Assembly (NCBI GenBank): GCA_963777695.1
Contig: CAVZRC010000003.1
Coordinates: 3,224,001-3,288,000, forward strand
From: CAVZRC01 sp963777695
GTDB lineage: Bacteria > Planctomycetota > Planctomycetia > Isosphaerales > Isosphaeraceae
Length of the DNA stretch: 64,000 nucleotides
Reading direction: 5' to 3'
A model generated the notes under the pieces. The model saw only the letters and a list, made by a program, of their open reading frames with translations, made no database searches and was not told the origin of the DNA. Position numbers and translations under genes: made by a program. This document shows, one piece after another, positions 41,270-51,702 of the stretch. Every line of letters begins with the position of its first letter. The stretch's first letter is position 1.

Positions 41270-41704
41270 ATGCTGGTCCGGGACGTTCTGGAATCCAAGG
41301 GGCGCCGCATGGTCACGATCGATTGCGACGCGACGGTCAGCGAAGCGATTGCGAAGCTCGTTCAAAACAACATCGGTTCCCTCCCTGTCGTCGAAGGCGA
41401 GGGGAAATTGATCGGCATCTTCAGCGAACGCGACGTCCTCCGCATCATCCACAACCGGGGCGAGGGCTTCGGCCGCCTTCCGGTCTGCGACGTGATGACG
41501 CGCAATCCCGTCACCTGCCAGCTCGACGACGACGTGGACGACGTCATGGGCCAGATGAGCGAGCGGCATATCGCCAAGGTCCCGGTCACGACCGGCTCGC
41601 AGCTCGTCGGGATCGTCTCGGTCGGCGACGTCATCAAGGCCCTCCACGACAAGGTCCACACAGAGAACCAGCATCTCATGTCATATATTCATGGGGCGGT
41701 CTGA
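41270..41704 (+). CDS. CBS-domain pair protein
   Basis: 144 residues from ATG 41270 with AGGGAG upstream. Two CBS motifs: residues ~5-60 (VTIDCDATVSEAIAKLVQNN, IGSLPVVEGEGKLIGIFSERDVLR) and ~75-130 (VMTRNPVTCQLDDDVDDVMGQM, HIAKVPVTTGSQLVGIVSVGDVIKAL), forming one Bateman module. Such stand-alone modules sense adenine nucleotides or NAD(H). No partner is linked; the gene sits alone on the plus strand, and a large inverted repeat lies just after it. Confidence 0.92.
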   Translation: MLVRDVLESKGRRMVTIDCDATVSEAIAKLVQNNIGSLPVVEGEGKLIGIFSERDVLRIIHNRGEGFGRLPVCDVMTRNPVTCQLDDDVDDVMGQMSERHIAKVPVTTGSQLVGIVSVGDVIKALHDKVHTENQHLMSYIHGAV

Positions 41705-41742
41705 TCGGACTCATGTTCCGGTGGAATCCGAGAGATGCTGAG

Positions 41743-41843
41743 GTTGGAGTTCCGCCTTCAGGCGGTCCGCCGATCGCGACAGGAACCCGCCTGAAGGCGG
41801 AACTCCAACGAGTTCGGACGGGATCTCGGGTTGGAGTTCCGCC
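41743..41843. repeat. 23-bp perfect inverted repeat plus a third half-copy
   Basis: GTTGGAGTTCCGCCTTCAGG CGG (41743-41765) is the exact reverse complement of 41787-41809, with a 21-nt loop. A further GTTGGAGTTCCGCC follows at 41830. It lies between the convergent CBS and malQ genes. The shape suits a bidirectional transcription barrier or a REP-like element. Confidence 0.85.
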
Positions 41844-41844
41844 A

Positions 41845-43440
41845 TCACTTCCACGATGCGTGGGCATGTTCGTTCCCCGGCTCCGCGGGGCGATACCGCG
41901 GATCCCATTTCGCGGGGATCTCCCCATTCCATCGCCCGTAGAGGGCCGTCAGGTCCGCCAGTCGGTCCCGGACCTCCTCAGTCAGCTGCTCGTGGAGATA
42001 GCGCCAGAGCCAGTTCCCCTCGGCCTTGCCGGGGAAGTTCATTCGGGCTCGGCTATCCAGCCCGAGGATGTCTTGCATGGGAAAAATCACGGTATCCGCG
42101 ACGGAGGCCGACACGACGCGGATGAGTCCCCAGTGGATCACATCGGGTTTCGTGTCGGCGTATCGGAGGGCGAACGACCGGGCGGCCACCACCTCCGCTC
42201 GCGGCTGGGTGGTCGTGGCCCCGACCGAGTGGTACCATCCGTAGGTGGTGTCGTTGTCGTGGGTCCCGGTGTAGGCGAGGCAATGTGGGATATACCGGTG
42301 GGGCAGGTGCTTGTCCGAGGCCGGGTCCGCATCGAATCCGAACTGGATGACACGCATCCCCGGCAAGTGGAACTCCTCGCTGAGCGCCTCGACTTCGGGC
42401 GTGATCAGGCCCAGGTCCTCGGCGATCAACGGCAGTTCGCCCATCGCTTCGCGGATGGCCTGGAAGAAGTCGCGGCCCGGCCCGGGGACCCAGCGCCCGG
42501 TCGCCGCGGTCTCCGACCCGGCGGGGACTTCCCAGTACGCCTCGAATCCGCGGAAGTGATCGATCCGGATGACGTCGACCCGCTTCAGCAAGGATTGCAG
42601 CCGTGAAATCCACCAGGCATAGCCGTCACGCGCATGCACGTCCCAACGATAGAGCGGGTTGCCCCAGAGCTGGCCGGTCTCGCTGAAATAGTCCGGCGGT
42701 ACGCCGGCCATGAACTGGGGCTTACCCTGTTCGTCCAGGTAATACAGGTCGGGATGGGCCCAGACATCGGCACTGTCCTGCGCCACGAAGATCGGCACAT
42801 CGCCGATGAGCCTGATGTCCTTCGCCCGACAGGCGGCCCGGAGCTCCTGCCACTGGGCCTCGAAGGCATACTGCACGAACTCATGGAAGGCCACGCCGTC
42901 GGCCAGCTCCAGGCGCCATCGGTCACAGACTTCCGGGTCGCGTTTGACGAGCCCCGGCTCCCATTCGTACCAAGGCAGGCCGTGGTGGGCGTCTCGCAGT
43001 GCCTGGAAGAAGACGTAGTCGTTGAGCCATTCGTGATTCTCGGCACGGAACGTCTCGAACGCGGGATGGATTCCAGCCACCCGGAAACGATCGAAGGCGC
43101 GATGGAGCAACGCCATCTTGAGGTCGGCCGCCGCTTCGAAATCGGCGCGGTCGTCGGGCAGGTCTGGGATCCCAGCGAGGTCCCTCGCGTCGAGCCAGCC
43201 CCGTTCGACCAGTCCGTCCGGACTGATCAGGAGCGGGTTGCCGGCGAATGAGGACGGGGACTGATAGGGCGAGTTGCCGTAGCCGGTCGGCCCCAAGGGC
43301 AACGTTTGCCACCACGTCTGTCCGGTCTCGGCCAGGAAGTCCACGAAGGCGTGGGCCTCGGATCCCAGGTCGCCGCTGCCGAATCGGCCGGGCAACGAGG
43401 TCGGATGCAGTAGGATGCCGCTGGCCCGAGGGAGTTTCAT
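41845..43440 (-). CDS. malQ: 4-alpha-glucanotransferase (amylomaltase, GH77)
   Basis: 531 residues from ATG 43440 (MKLPRASGILLHPTSLPGRFG, the classic GH77 opening). It has GNSPYQSPSSFAGNPLLIS, DVPIFVAQDSADVWAHPDLY, the nucleophile Asp in VIRIDHFRGFEAYW, the acid/base Glu in LIAEDLGLITPEV, the stabilising Asp in GTHDNDTTYGWY. Intact and of normal length. It transfers maltooligosaccharide units between glucans in cytosolic glycogen/maltodextrin metabolism. The alpha/beta-hydrolase gene lies 58 bp upstream on the same strand; no other glycogen genes are nearby. Confidence 0.97.
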   Translation of the reverse strand: MKLPRASGILLHPTSLPGRFGSGDLGSEAHAFVDFLAETGQTWWQTLPLGPTGYGNSPYQSPSSFAGNPLLISPDGLVERGWLDARDLAGIPDLPDDRADFEAAADLKMALLHRAFDRFRVAGIHPAFETFRAENHEWLNDYVFFQALRDAHHGLPWYEWEPGLVKRDPEVCDRWRLELADGVAFHEFVQYAFEAQWQELRAACRAKDIRLIGDVPIFVAQDSADVWAHPDLYYLDEQGKPQFMAGVPPDYFSETGQLWGNPLYRWDVHARDGYAWWISRLQSLLKRVDVIRIDHFRGFEAYWEVPAGSETAATGRWVPGPGRDFFQAIREAMGELPLIAEDLGLITPEVEALSEEFHLPGMRVIQFGFDADPASDKHLPHRYIPHCLAYTGTHDNDTTYGWYHSVGATTTQPRAEVVAARSFALRYADTKPDVIHWGLIRVVSASVADTVIFPMQDILGLDSRARMNFPGKAEGNWLWRYLHEQLTEEVRDRLADLTALYGRWNGEIPAKWDPRYRPAEPGNEHAHASWK

Positions 43441-43498
43441 GTACGGTTCTCCTGATCCCATCCCGGCCGATCGACGACGAGGCGACCGGTCGGTCCAT

Positions 43499-44301
43499 TC
43501 AAGCGTGCGGCCGATTCAAGAATAGCTCGATCTCGCGCCGGAAACCCGATTGATCCTCGACGTGCGGCATGTGTCCGACGCCCGGGAGCACGACCAGTCG
43601 AGCCCCGGGGATTCGTTCCGCCAGATCCTCGGCCACCCGCGGCGGGTTGAGCAGGTCCAGCTCGCCGACCAGCACCAGGCTCGGGACGCGGATGTCGGCG
43701 ACGCGATCCCTGGCGTCGTGCGCGGCGGCGGCCATGGCCTGCCGGGCGAACGCCTCCGGCTCCTGCGGCCAGGGATTCCGCTCGGCGAACTGGATCATCC
43801 CCTCGACCTGGCCCGGCTGTCGATAGAACGGAGGCGCGACCAGCCACGGGAGGACGGCCCGCGTGAACCCGCCGGCATCGAGCTGCGTGCGCATCATAAC
43901 CCACGAATCGATCACCGCCTTGCGCCAGGGATCCCCCCGGCGTGCGTCGATGCGAGGACCAGACTTTTCACCGACCCGGGATGGCGGAGGGCGAGCTCCT
44001 GCGCAACCAGCCCACCCAACGACTGGCCGACGATATGCGCCGCGGTCGCACCGATGGAATCGAGCCAGCCGGCGACGTCGTCGGCCATGTCCGCCGTGGT
44101 GTACGGACTCACCGATCGATCACTCTGCCCGGCATCGCGCGCGTCGAAGCTCAGCGTGCGAAACTGGCTCGCGAAATGACGTTGCGTCCGGCCGAACGCC
44201 CGGTGGTCACCACCCAGCCCGCTCAGGAAGACCAGGGGATCGCCCTGGCTCCCCATTTCCTCATAGTAGAACGAGCGATCTCTCACGGCAATCTTGGGCA
44301 T
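43499..44301 (-). CDS. Alpha/beta hydrolase, frameshift at a C6 run (43933-43938)
   Basis: ATG 44301 opens MPKIAVRDRSFYYEEMG, then the oxyanion region FLSGLGGDHRAF and the nucleophile elbow VGQSLGGLVAQEL. After LVLASTHAGG the frame changes exactly at a run of six C on the plus strand and continues PWRKAVIDSWVMM with the acid Asp (LVGELDLLNPPR) and the catalytic His (GVGHMPHVED). All three triad residues are present, so one base too many or too few in the homopolymer would give an intact ~267-residue enzyme. Likely an esterase or C-C hydrolase; substrate unknown. Confidence 0.85.
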
Positions 44302-44726
44302 GGGTGGACCGGGACCCTTGGCGATGACGGAGTCTTCGGGCGCGGACCACCGGACGGATGATCCTCATCCGCAACAGCGTAAAAAGAAACTGGGCGTTGA
44401 GAAGGGCAAAAATCGGACCATCGTGGCTCATCCCCTAGCCTGTAGCCGGTGTGGGTCTCTGGGAACGGGTATTAGTCAAAAGGGATCAAACGCGCCGACC
44501 GGCGTGAAGTGCTCCAGCAATTGGGAAAGTTGATCTTTGCGGTGAGTTTGTATATGCCGCACGCATGAGAACAAATGGCATGGGGGATAGCCCGAAATTC
44601 TCGCACACCCAATCATGTCGCCCGTCCAGGGCCCATGCATTCGCCATTGACAGAATCGGGGCACGCCAGAGTTGCTACCCTCCGCGAGAGAGAGCAATCC
44701 CAGGCTTTTCATGATCGCCGACCCTG
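44302..44726. other. Intergenic, no supported gene
   Basis: About 425 bp between two minus-strand genes. No ORF here resembles a protein family, and I see no clear terminator or repeat. Confidence 0.5.
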
Positions 44727-47700
44727 TCACAATTCCGTTTCGCTCAAGGAAAGCTTCGTTGGGTTCTTGGTCGGTTTAGAGTCGGCAACTGGAATCAGTG
44801 GCATCTCGATTGAACCGAAGACGATCGAGGACGAGGTCGGTGTGCCCGTCGGAGATGCCGTGCCGCGGATAAACTCGGAAATCGAGGGATCGAGTTTCGT
44901 GAGGAGACTGCTTGCGACCGCGGGTGGCTCAGGTGCCGAGATGAGGTTTTCGATGGCCGAAGCGACGAGGTCTTTAATTGATTTTATGGCTGTTGAACTT
45001 GCAGAGGCCTCTCGGACGGTGACCTGACCTGCGGAGCCCCCACGGCCTGACAACACCGGTGTCGGTAGCCGACGAATGGGTAGGGCATTGGGGCTGTACA
45101 AGGCGGACTGGTTGACCTCATCGATGGCCAGAATAATCATATCTGTATTGGACGGCAAGACGATGCTCGAGACCGTTTTCGATGAGTTGATGGAGATGAC
45201 GTAGCCATAGAGATACCTCGTACCACCGACGTTTCCCGTCGGGGTGTTATATGTGTTCATCGTAGCGGCGATTGACTCGCCCGGGGCCGTCGTTCCCCCA
45301 GTGCCGTTGTATCCGTACTGCCAGTCACTGAACGTCTGAGTGATCTGCGTCGGGGATCCGGAGCTATAATTCACCGTGAACGTGCCCGACTGCGGATGCC
45401 CACCGACGGCCGTTCCTAGGATCTCGATACTCGTGAAGCTTCCTGGGGGAAGGGTGATCACCTGGCTGTTCGACGCGATCGCGTCGCCGTAGAGGGTAGG
45501 GCCCAGGTTGAATGTCTGCGAGTTCCAAGTTGGCGTCGAGGCCGATCCCATGACCGTGGCCAAGTTCGTGGCAGAGTACGACTCGTTCGCACTATTGATG
45601 CCGTTGAACCCACCGCTCGGTAAACCGGTAATGCCGTTGAACGAAAGGGCTGAGATCGTAGTAGGAGGATTCACCGAGTTGGCGATGTCCCCGAGGTTTA
45701 CCTGTGCCGGCTGATCGACCTCGTCGATGGCGATCACGACGATGTGCACATTATTTGGCAGCGTGATGGACGAAACGAGCTGACCGGGACTGACCGGGAG
45801 GACATACCCGTAGAGATAGGCGAACCCGCGCATGTTCCCACTCGAGCTCGAATTATATGAGATCATGGTCGCCACCAGCGATTCGTCGGGCGCGGTGGTT
45901 CCACCCCCGTCGTATCCGTTCTGCCAATCACTCATCGTCCGGGAAAAGGTCGAACTTCCGCCGCCGACATAGTTTACTTTGAAAGATCCCGGCTGATAGG
46001 CGCCACCTGTCGCGGTTCCCAAGAGCATGATGCTGGTATAATAGCCCTGTGTCAGGGCGACCGTCTGTCCCGTCGCCTGCAAGCCGTTATAGGTGCTCGC
46101 GGCGCCGATGTTGAAGGTCTGTCCGTTCCAGATCACGCTCGAATCCGTGGGCGTGCCCATGGCAGTTGCGAGCGCATTTGCGGAGTAGCTGTCTCCGTAG
46201 CCGTCGAGGCCGTTATTGTTGCGCCCTATTCGGAGTTGACGGTGACCGCGCCGATATTAGGGAACGGTGCCCCCGCATTGGGTGCGTCGCCGGAGAAATT
46301 GACTTCCTCGGGCTGATCGACCGTGTCGATCGCTAAGAAGAAAATGTTATTGTCATTGCCCAGCCTCACGTCGGCGACCACTTTGGACGGGTTCGTAGGT
46401 AGGACGTAGCCATAGAGATAGGCCGGCCCGCTCTGATTCCCGCTTGCAGTGTTGAACGTGTTCATCTTCAAGGCGATTGATTCCCATGCGGCCGTCGTAC
46501 CCGCTCCGTCGTATCCCCCTAGAATGTCGCTGACTCCCAACGTGAAAGTATCCGTGGTCCCACCGACATAATCGACGAATACGGTCAGCCCTTGGGCTCC
46601 TCGTACGGCGGCTCCAAGCATCTGTATGCTCGTATAATTACCCTCCGGTAGCAAGATCGTCTGGCCGCTCGCCCGGATGACATCATTGGCGTACCCATCC
46701 ACCGCTGGGCCCATATCGAACGTCTGTCCGTTCCAGTTTAGTGAAGCGGGTAGGCCGGTTGAGTCCGCCGTGTAACTGGCACCCGTTTGATTCAAGCCAT
46801 CGGTCGGCAAATCCGTGAACGGCTCGATGCTGATGCCCTCGGCATTGAACGCCGGGCTTGCAGAGTTCGCCGCATCCCCTAGATTGACTTGCTCCGGTTG
46901 ATCGACCACATCGATGGCCAGAATTCTGAAGGCACTCGTCTCGTTTCCCAACCTGATGTCCTGGACGACTTTCGTGGGACTGGTGGGCAGCACGTACCCA
47001 TAAAGGTAAACAGTCCCATTCACGGATCCGCTTGGTGAGTTGTAGACGCTCATCGGAGTGGTGAACACGGGGGTCTCGCCGCTCTGAGTGGTCCCGGCGC
47101 CCATGTAACCGACCTTCCAGTCGCTGATGCCCAGGCTGAAAGTGTCGGTCGAACCTCCAACATAATCTACATATATGTACTCGTTCATCGGATAATGGCC
47201 GACGCCAGCCCCGAGTATCTGGATACTGGTGTAGTATCCAAGCGGGAGCAGAATATCATTATTCCCCTTGCTCGCGACGACGTCATCATCATTGACGCTG
47301 GCGGGCCCGATGTCGAAAACCTGAGAGTTCCAGGTGATGGTGTTGCCCACGCACTGGCGGAGTACGAATTGCCGTTTCCGTCAATTCCGCCGCCAGTGAC
47401 ACCCGTCAACGGGCTCAGACTGATCCCGTCCACGTTGAAGGCAGGACTCTGCGAATCGGTGGCGTCGCCGAGATTGACCTGTTCCGGTGCGTAAACCTCA
47501 TCGATCGCCACGATCTTGATGGCATTGTCGTTGGGGATTTGCACGTAATCGACCGTCTTGGCTGGATTGAGAGGGAAGACATAACCATAGAGGTTGACGT
47601 TTCGGCTGACCACGCCGGTCGGACCGATGAAACTTCGCATCGTCAAGGCTACCGACTCGTTCGGGGCGGTAGACCCAAGGGTCCCGTTGTAGCCGCTGAC

Positions 47701-48999
47701 CCAGTCGCTGAAACCCTGGGTGAAGGTGTCGTGCGTCCCGTCCGTGTAGTAGACGGAGAAGACTTGCGTCTCGAAATGGCCCGAGATCGAGGTTCCCAGC
47801 AGGTCGAGACTCGTGAAGTTGCCTTCTGGCAGATAGAATGAAACGCCGCCGATCTGGACAACGTCGTTGTATCCAGCCGGAGGTACATCGAAGGTCTGCA
47901 AGTTCCAGGTGATGGTGGTTCCGAGGCCGTAGGGCTGGGCGGCGGAGGAATATGCGTCTCCACCGTTGTCCAAGCTCGCGAGACCCGCAGTATTCGTCGT
48001 GCCGATCCCATCCTGATTATCCGCGACAGGCGCCTGGCCATTACCCGCCCCGAGGTTGACCTGCTCCGGTTGGTCAACCTCGTCGATAGCCAGGATCTTG
48101 ATCGTCGAGTCGTCGGAAATCTGAAGATATTCAACCGTCTTGGACGGGTTGGTCGGAAACTTGTAGCCATACAGGTAAACGGTCCCCGTTGCCGTTCCGT
48201 AGGTGTTCATCTTGTTGACGATGGTCTCGCCCGGGGCGGTCGTGCCCGCCGTCCCGCTGTACCCGTTGATCCAGTCGCTGAAATCCTGGGTGAATGTATC
48301 GTAGGTGCCATCTGTGTACCACACCCAGAGGGTGGCGGACTCGTAATGGTTGGATCCGGAGGCCGCGCCGAGGATTTCCAGACTGGTGAAGTTGCCCTCG
48401 GGGAGCGATAGAGGGCCGCCGCTCCACACCATGATGTCATTCACGCCCGCGGGTCCGATGTTGAACGTTTGGGTCCCCCATGTGACCGAAGTGCCCAGCC
48501 CGGCAGGCGCTGGGCAGCCGAATAAGAGTCCCCTCCGGCCAGGGCGCCGGTCGAACGATCGAGCGCTGTGGTAATCCCGACGGTACCGTCGGGTAGACGG
48601 ATGGAGTTCGTCCCATATCCCATGTTCACTTGCGGCGGCTGGCTCACGAGGTCTATTGCGAGGATAACGATATTCTGGTCTTTAGGCAGGTCGAAGATCT
48701 CGGCCGTCTTGTTCGGGTTGACGGGGATGCTATAGAGGTAGAGATCGTTATTCCCGGACTCAAGCGTGTTGGAGCCGCCGGAATATTGTTCGTAGGAAGT
48801 CATCGTCTTGACGGTTGTCTCGCCGGGAGCGTTGGTACCGAAGCCGTTGTAGCCATTGGCCCAGTCGCTGATCCCGAGCGTATCGGAGCTCGAAGTGTTG
48901 TCGGAATAGACGACTGCGAAAGAGTCGCCCTCGGCATGACCGAACATGGCTGTCGCCAGGATTACGATGCCCGAATAGTTGCCCGGTGGGAGGTAGATG
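44727..48999 (-). pseudogene. Seven-repeat beta-sandwich surface protein, 5' end cut off by an IS66 element, with three frameshifts
   Basis: Seven units of about 190-200 residues, each with TWNSQTFDIGP, LPEGNYTSIQILGA, GTFTVNYS, DTFTLGVSDWxxGYNGxGTTAPGE, YLYGYVLPTNPSKTV, IKILAIDEVDQPEQVNLGD. The pattern (a strand-rich body ending in a hydrophobic IAID strand) resembles galactose-binding-like jelly-roll domains attached to secreted glycoside hydrolases; that is inference. Frames change near 48510, 47352 and 46235, each time with the repeat pattern resuming. The N-terminus stops inside the first repeat (ATIYLPPGNYSG) exactly where the IS begins, so signal peptide and promoter are missing. The C-terminus (residues after NALPIRRLPTPV) is low-complexity and has no visible anchor. 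Confidence 0.75.
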
Positions 49000-50510
49000 G
49001 TAGCAGTTCACAGGGTGGGATAGGTCGAATCAGGCAACTTTGATCGCCGGCTCCGTCGCCGGCAGAAGTGAGGGGATCGCTTGGCCCTTCCGATCGGCCT
49101 CAAAGCACGACGTCAGGTACTCCAGCACGTTGCGGCCCTGCTGCCGGCAGGTCGCCACCACCGTCAGCATCCGCTCTACGAATCGGCTCCCCGACTCGCT
49201 GGCCGTGCCCCCGCTGATCCGACGCCAGATCACCGCGTGGCGCAGGGCGCGCTCCGCCGCGTTGTTCGTCGGCTCCACTCCGGGGAACCACACGAAATTC
49301 CACAGCCCCTCTTCCACACGAAGGATCTCGGCGCAGGTCCGCGCCGTCGTCGCGCAGCCGCACTCCGTCCCCTCCTCCAAGGCCCGGCGCACCCGGGGCC
49401 TCAGCCGCGAGATCGACTCGCGGACGACGCTCGCGCCCAGCGTGCCGTCCCGCCCCTGATGCCATGCCACGAACAGCCGGTCCGACAACTTGAGCAGTCG
49501 TTCGCCGATTACCTCCCCGGGGCCACCCCGGTCGATCATCGCCTGGAAATCGCGGCGGAGATGGCTCCAGCAAATCTGTCTCCAGTACGACCACAGCCAG
49601 TCGTAGGACTTGAACCGGTCGCTGCTGACGACCTGGTCCTCCTTGTCCCCCAACAGGCCCCGGGCGACCTTGGCGGAGCGATTGCGGGCAATGGTGAAGG
49701 CCGTGGCCAGCGCGGTGATCGTCACCCACAGCCAGGCCTTGTGTCGGTCCTCGCGCCACCCCGTCTCATCGATGTTGACCGCCTCGGCCTCGGTGACCGA
49801 TCGGGCCAACTCGCAGTAGGGTTCGGCCAAGGCCACGGCCGACTGCCCCTCCAGCTTGGAGATCATGCCGGTGGAGATCGTCAAGCCGAACAGATCATCG
49901 GCCAGTTGCTGGATCTGCCGCTTGCTGAGGCGGTAAGCGCCCGCCGGCGTCGCCAAGACGGCCTGCGTGTACGGGCTGAAGCTGCCGGTGGGGACACCCG
50001 CGGGCAGAGCGCCGCAGGTGGTGACTCCACACTGCGGGCAGGTCAGGCGATGCAACCGGAACTGGTCGACGATCGGCTCGATCTTGGGGAGGTCGGCGAC
50101 CTGGTGGATCAGCGGGTTGGAGTCATCGCCTTCCAGGGGATGAGCGCAACGCCGGCAGGAAATGGGCCGGCAATCGGTAGAGGAGCGCAACTTCTCCGGG
50201 GGCACGAGCAGGCGTTGGGCCTTTGGGTGTCCCGGTTGAGCACCGCGCTTCCGCCCGGTGGACGGGGCCGGTGGCTTGCGTTTCAGGCCGATGGGGTCCG
50301 ACGAAGGGGGCTTGGAGGAGTTGGTGGAGTTGAGCTGGAGCCGAGCCTCGAGCTGAGCGATCCGATCCTCCAGGGAGTTCACCAAGGCCAGGACGGCGTC
50401 CTGGGCCGGCGGCGGTACAGTATCCCAGAGGTGTTGTGAGATCGGAGGCAGAGGCGTCATACAACTATTACGAGATTACTGCACAAATGGTTCGACCCGT
50501 GAACGGCTAC
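49000..50510 (-). mobile_element. IS66-family insertion sequence (transposase-only, ISBst12-like)
   Basis: Imperfect terminal inverted repeats: left GTAGCAGTTCACAGGGT (49000-49016) and right ACCCGTGAACGGCTAC (50495-50510), which reads GTAGCCGTTCACGGGT in reverse. The match may extend outward by ATG on both sides. About 1.51 kb with a single transposase gene and no TnpA/TnpB. No 8-bp target duplication is visible in the flanks. Confidence 0.85.
49030..50460 (-). CDS. tnpC: IS66-family transposase (TnpC)
   Basis: 476 residues, intact. N-terminal leucine-rich coiled coil (LVNSLEDRIAQLEARLQLNS), the NSSKPPSSDP motif, a zinc-finger-like region (CRRCAHPLEGDD, CPQCGVTTCG), and the DDE catalytic domain: first Asp in VNIDETGWRED, second in VVSSDRFKSYDWL, Glu in FPGVEPTNNAAERALR. 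Family members move by cut-and-paste/replicative transposition in the host nucleoid. The ATG lies ~50 bp inside the right terminal repeat. Being intact, it may be recently active. Confidence 0.95.
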   Translation of the reverse strand: MTPLPPISQHLWDTVPPPAQDAVLALVNSLEDRIAQLEARLQLNSTNSSKPPSSDPIGLKRKPPAPSTGRKRGAQPGHPKAQRLLVPPEKLRSSTDCRPISCRRCAHPLEGDDSNPLIHQVADLPKIEPIVDQFRLHRLTCPQCGVTTCGALPAGVPTGSFSPYTQAVLATPAGAYRLSKRQIQQLADDLFGLTISTGMISKLEGQSAVALAEPYCELARSVTEAEAVNIDETGWREDRHKAWLWVTITALATAFTIARNRSAKVARGLLGDKEDQVVSSDRFKSYDWLWSYWRQICWSHLRRDFQAMIDRGGPGEVIGERLLKLSDRLFVAWHQGRDGTLGASVVRESISRLRPRVRRALEEGTECGCATTARTCAEILRVEEGLWNFVWFPGVEPTNNAAERALRHAVIWRRISGGTASESGSRFVERMLTVVATCRQQGRNVLEYLTSCFEADRKGQAIPSLLPATEPAIKVA

Positions 50511-50680
50511 CATAAGTTTTCCAAGGTTGTGAAGCAGAGGATAGATCGGGCCCTATCGGAAATCAAGCCCTCACCGACCCTTTCTTGCCAAAGTCCGCAA
50601 TTGGTAGTTGGGTTAGCCATCGCCAGTACCCCTTGAAAGTAAGTGCAAAACCTTCTAGGGCTTCGTGTTACGCAGAATGG

Positions 50681-51550
50681 TTACTCCATCCGCACCGCCC
50701 GCCTGTCCCGCCTCCCACTGACACGCGCGGCCGCTACAATGGCACAAATTAGGCCCCAGCTCAGCATCGTGGCGGGCTCGGGAGCGGAAAGAGGGGGACC
50801 GGTAGATACGCCATCTGGAGTCAACAAAATTGTGGGGAAGATAATACCGTTGGGCCCGTCCTCGTTCGCGTGCAGGAGGATGCGCCCTTGATCGTCGATA
50901 GCGATTGGGGACAAGCCGAAATAGGGGCTGCCCGTAAGGACCGACAGACTAGATATGTTCGTAAGGCTATTTGTGCTCGCATTATAAAGCAAACTGCCAT
51001 AGGGTTTTGTGGGATATGATGTCATGAGAAGAGCCTGATCTTGCTTGTTTAGTCCTACGACCGTTATGTAATTGTACGGGCTCTCCACAAGCTCAGGGCC
51101 GGTCGTGATCAAGGCCGGCTGGGACGACGAGCCGACCGAGTTCTGTTGGATGGAGTATGCAACGTCGTTCGCTAAATTCGGGTTGCCGACGTCGGTACTG
51201 ACACCGGAGACCACAGCGAACCCGCTCCCGTTCATGAGGCCGCTGTATAGGGTGAGTGGCGCGCTGGAGGTGATACTTGGGAGGGTGCTCTGTGCTACGA
51301 CGGTATCCGGAGACGTTGAGAAAGCATACGAGCCCTGACCGGCGGAGACGCTCACAAATGGGGTCGTTGCGCTAGCGGTTGTCAGCCCATTACCGGTTGC
51401 AAGCGCGACGGTTCCTCCACTCGCAGTTGAGAACGTTATCGTCCCCGTGCCAAGGTCCGTGATCGTGTAGAGCGGGTCTGCCATCGCTGCTTTCCCCGCA
51501 AACTCGGAAGCCAACGAGATCATCGTAAGGCAGAAGGCGAAGCGACTCAA
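50681..51550 (-). CDS. PEP-CTERM sorting-domain protein
   Basis: About 290 residues with a signal peptide (FCLTMISLASEFAGKAAMA) and a C-terminal PEP-CTERM tripartite signal: PEPATML, hydrophobic helix (SWGLICAIVAAA), and RRDRRAVR. The middle is Ser/Thr-rich with HAF-type repeats (YFGLSPIAIDDQGRILLHA). Such proteins are exported, cleaved by an exosortase and often glycosylated. A better start may be ATG 51572, with GGAGG upstream, but it is one base out of frame (ATGAGTCCGGCG), so a 1-nt error or mutation near 51565 is likely; otherwise TTG 51550 is used. Confidence 0.8.
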   Translation of the reverse strand: MSRFAFCLTMISLASEFAGKAAMADPLYTITDLGTGTITFSTASGGTVALATGNGLTTASATTPFVSVSAGQGSYAFSTSPDTVVAQSTLPSITSSAPLTLYSGLMNGSGFAVVSGVSTDVGNPNLANDVAYSIQQNSVGSSSQPALITTGPELVESPYNYITVVGLNKQDQALLMTSYPTKPYGSLLYNASTNSLTNISSLSVLTGSPYFGLSPIAIDDQGRILLHANEDGPNGIIFPTILLTPDGVSTGPPLSAPEPATMLSWGLICAIVAAARVSGRRDRRAVRME

Positions 51551-51702
51551 GCGGATCGTGCGCCGGACTCATAGACCTCCCTCCTTGGTCTCGGCGATGC
51601 CGTGTTCACAAACTCGGTCCAGAAGAAACGGAAATCATGGACGCACGTTTTATAAGACAAGTTAGGGACTGTCAAGGCGAATAACGCTAAGCTAATGCAG
51701 GC

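Noticed and set aside
44575..45027. Plus-strand ORF of 150 codons
   Set aside because: Mostly antisense to the end of the repeat protein; the remaining part has no coding character.
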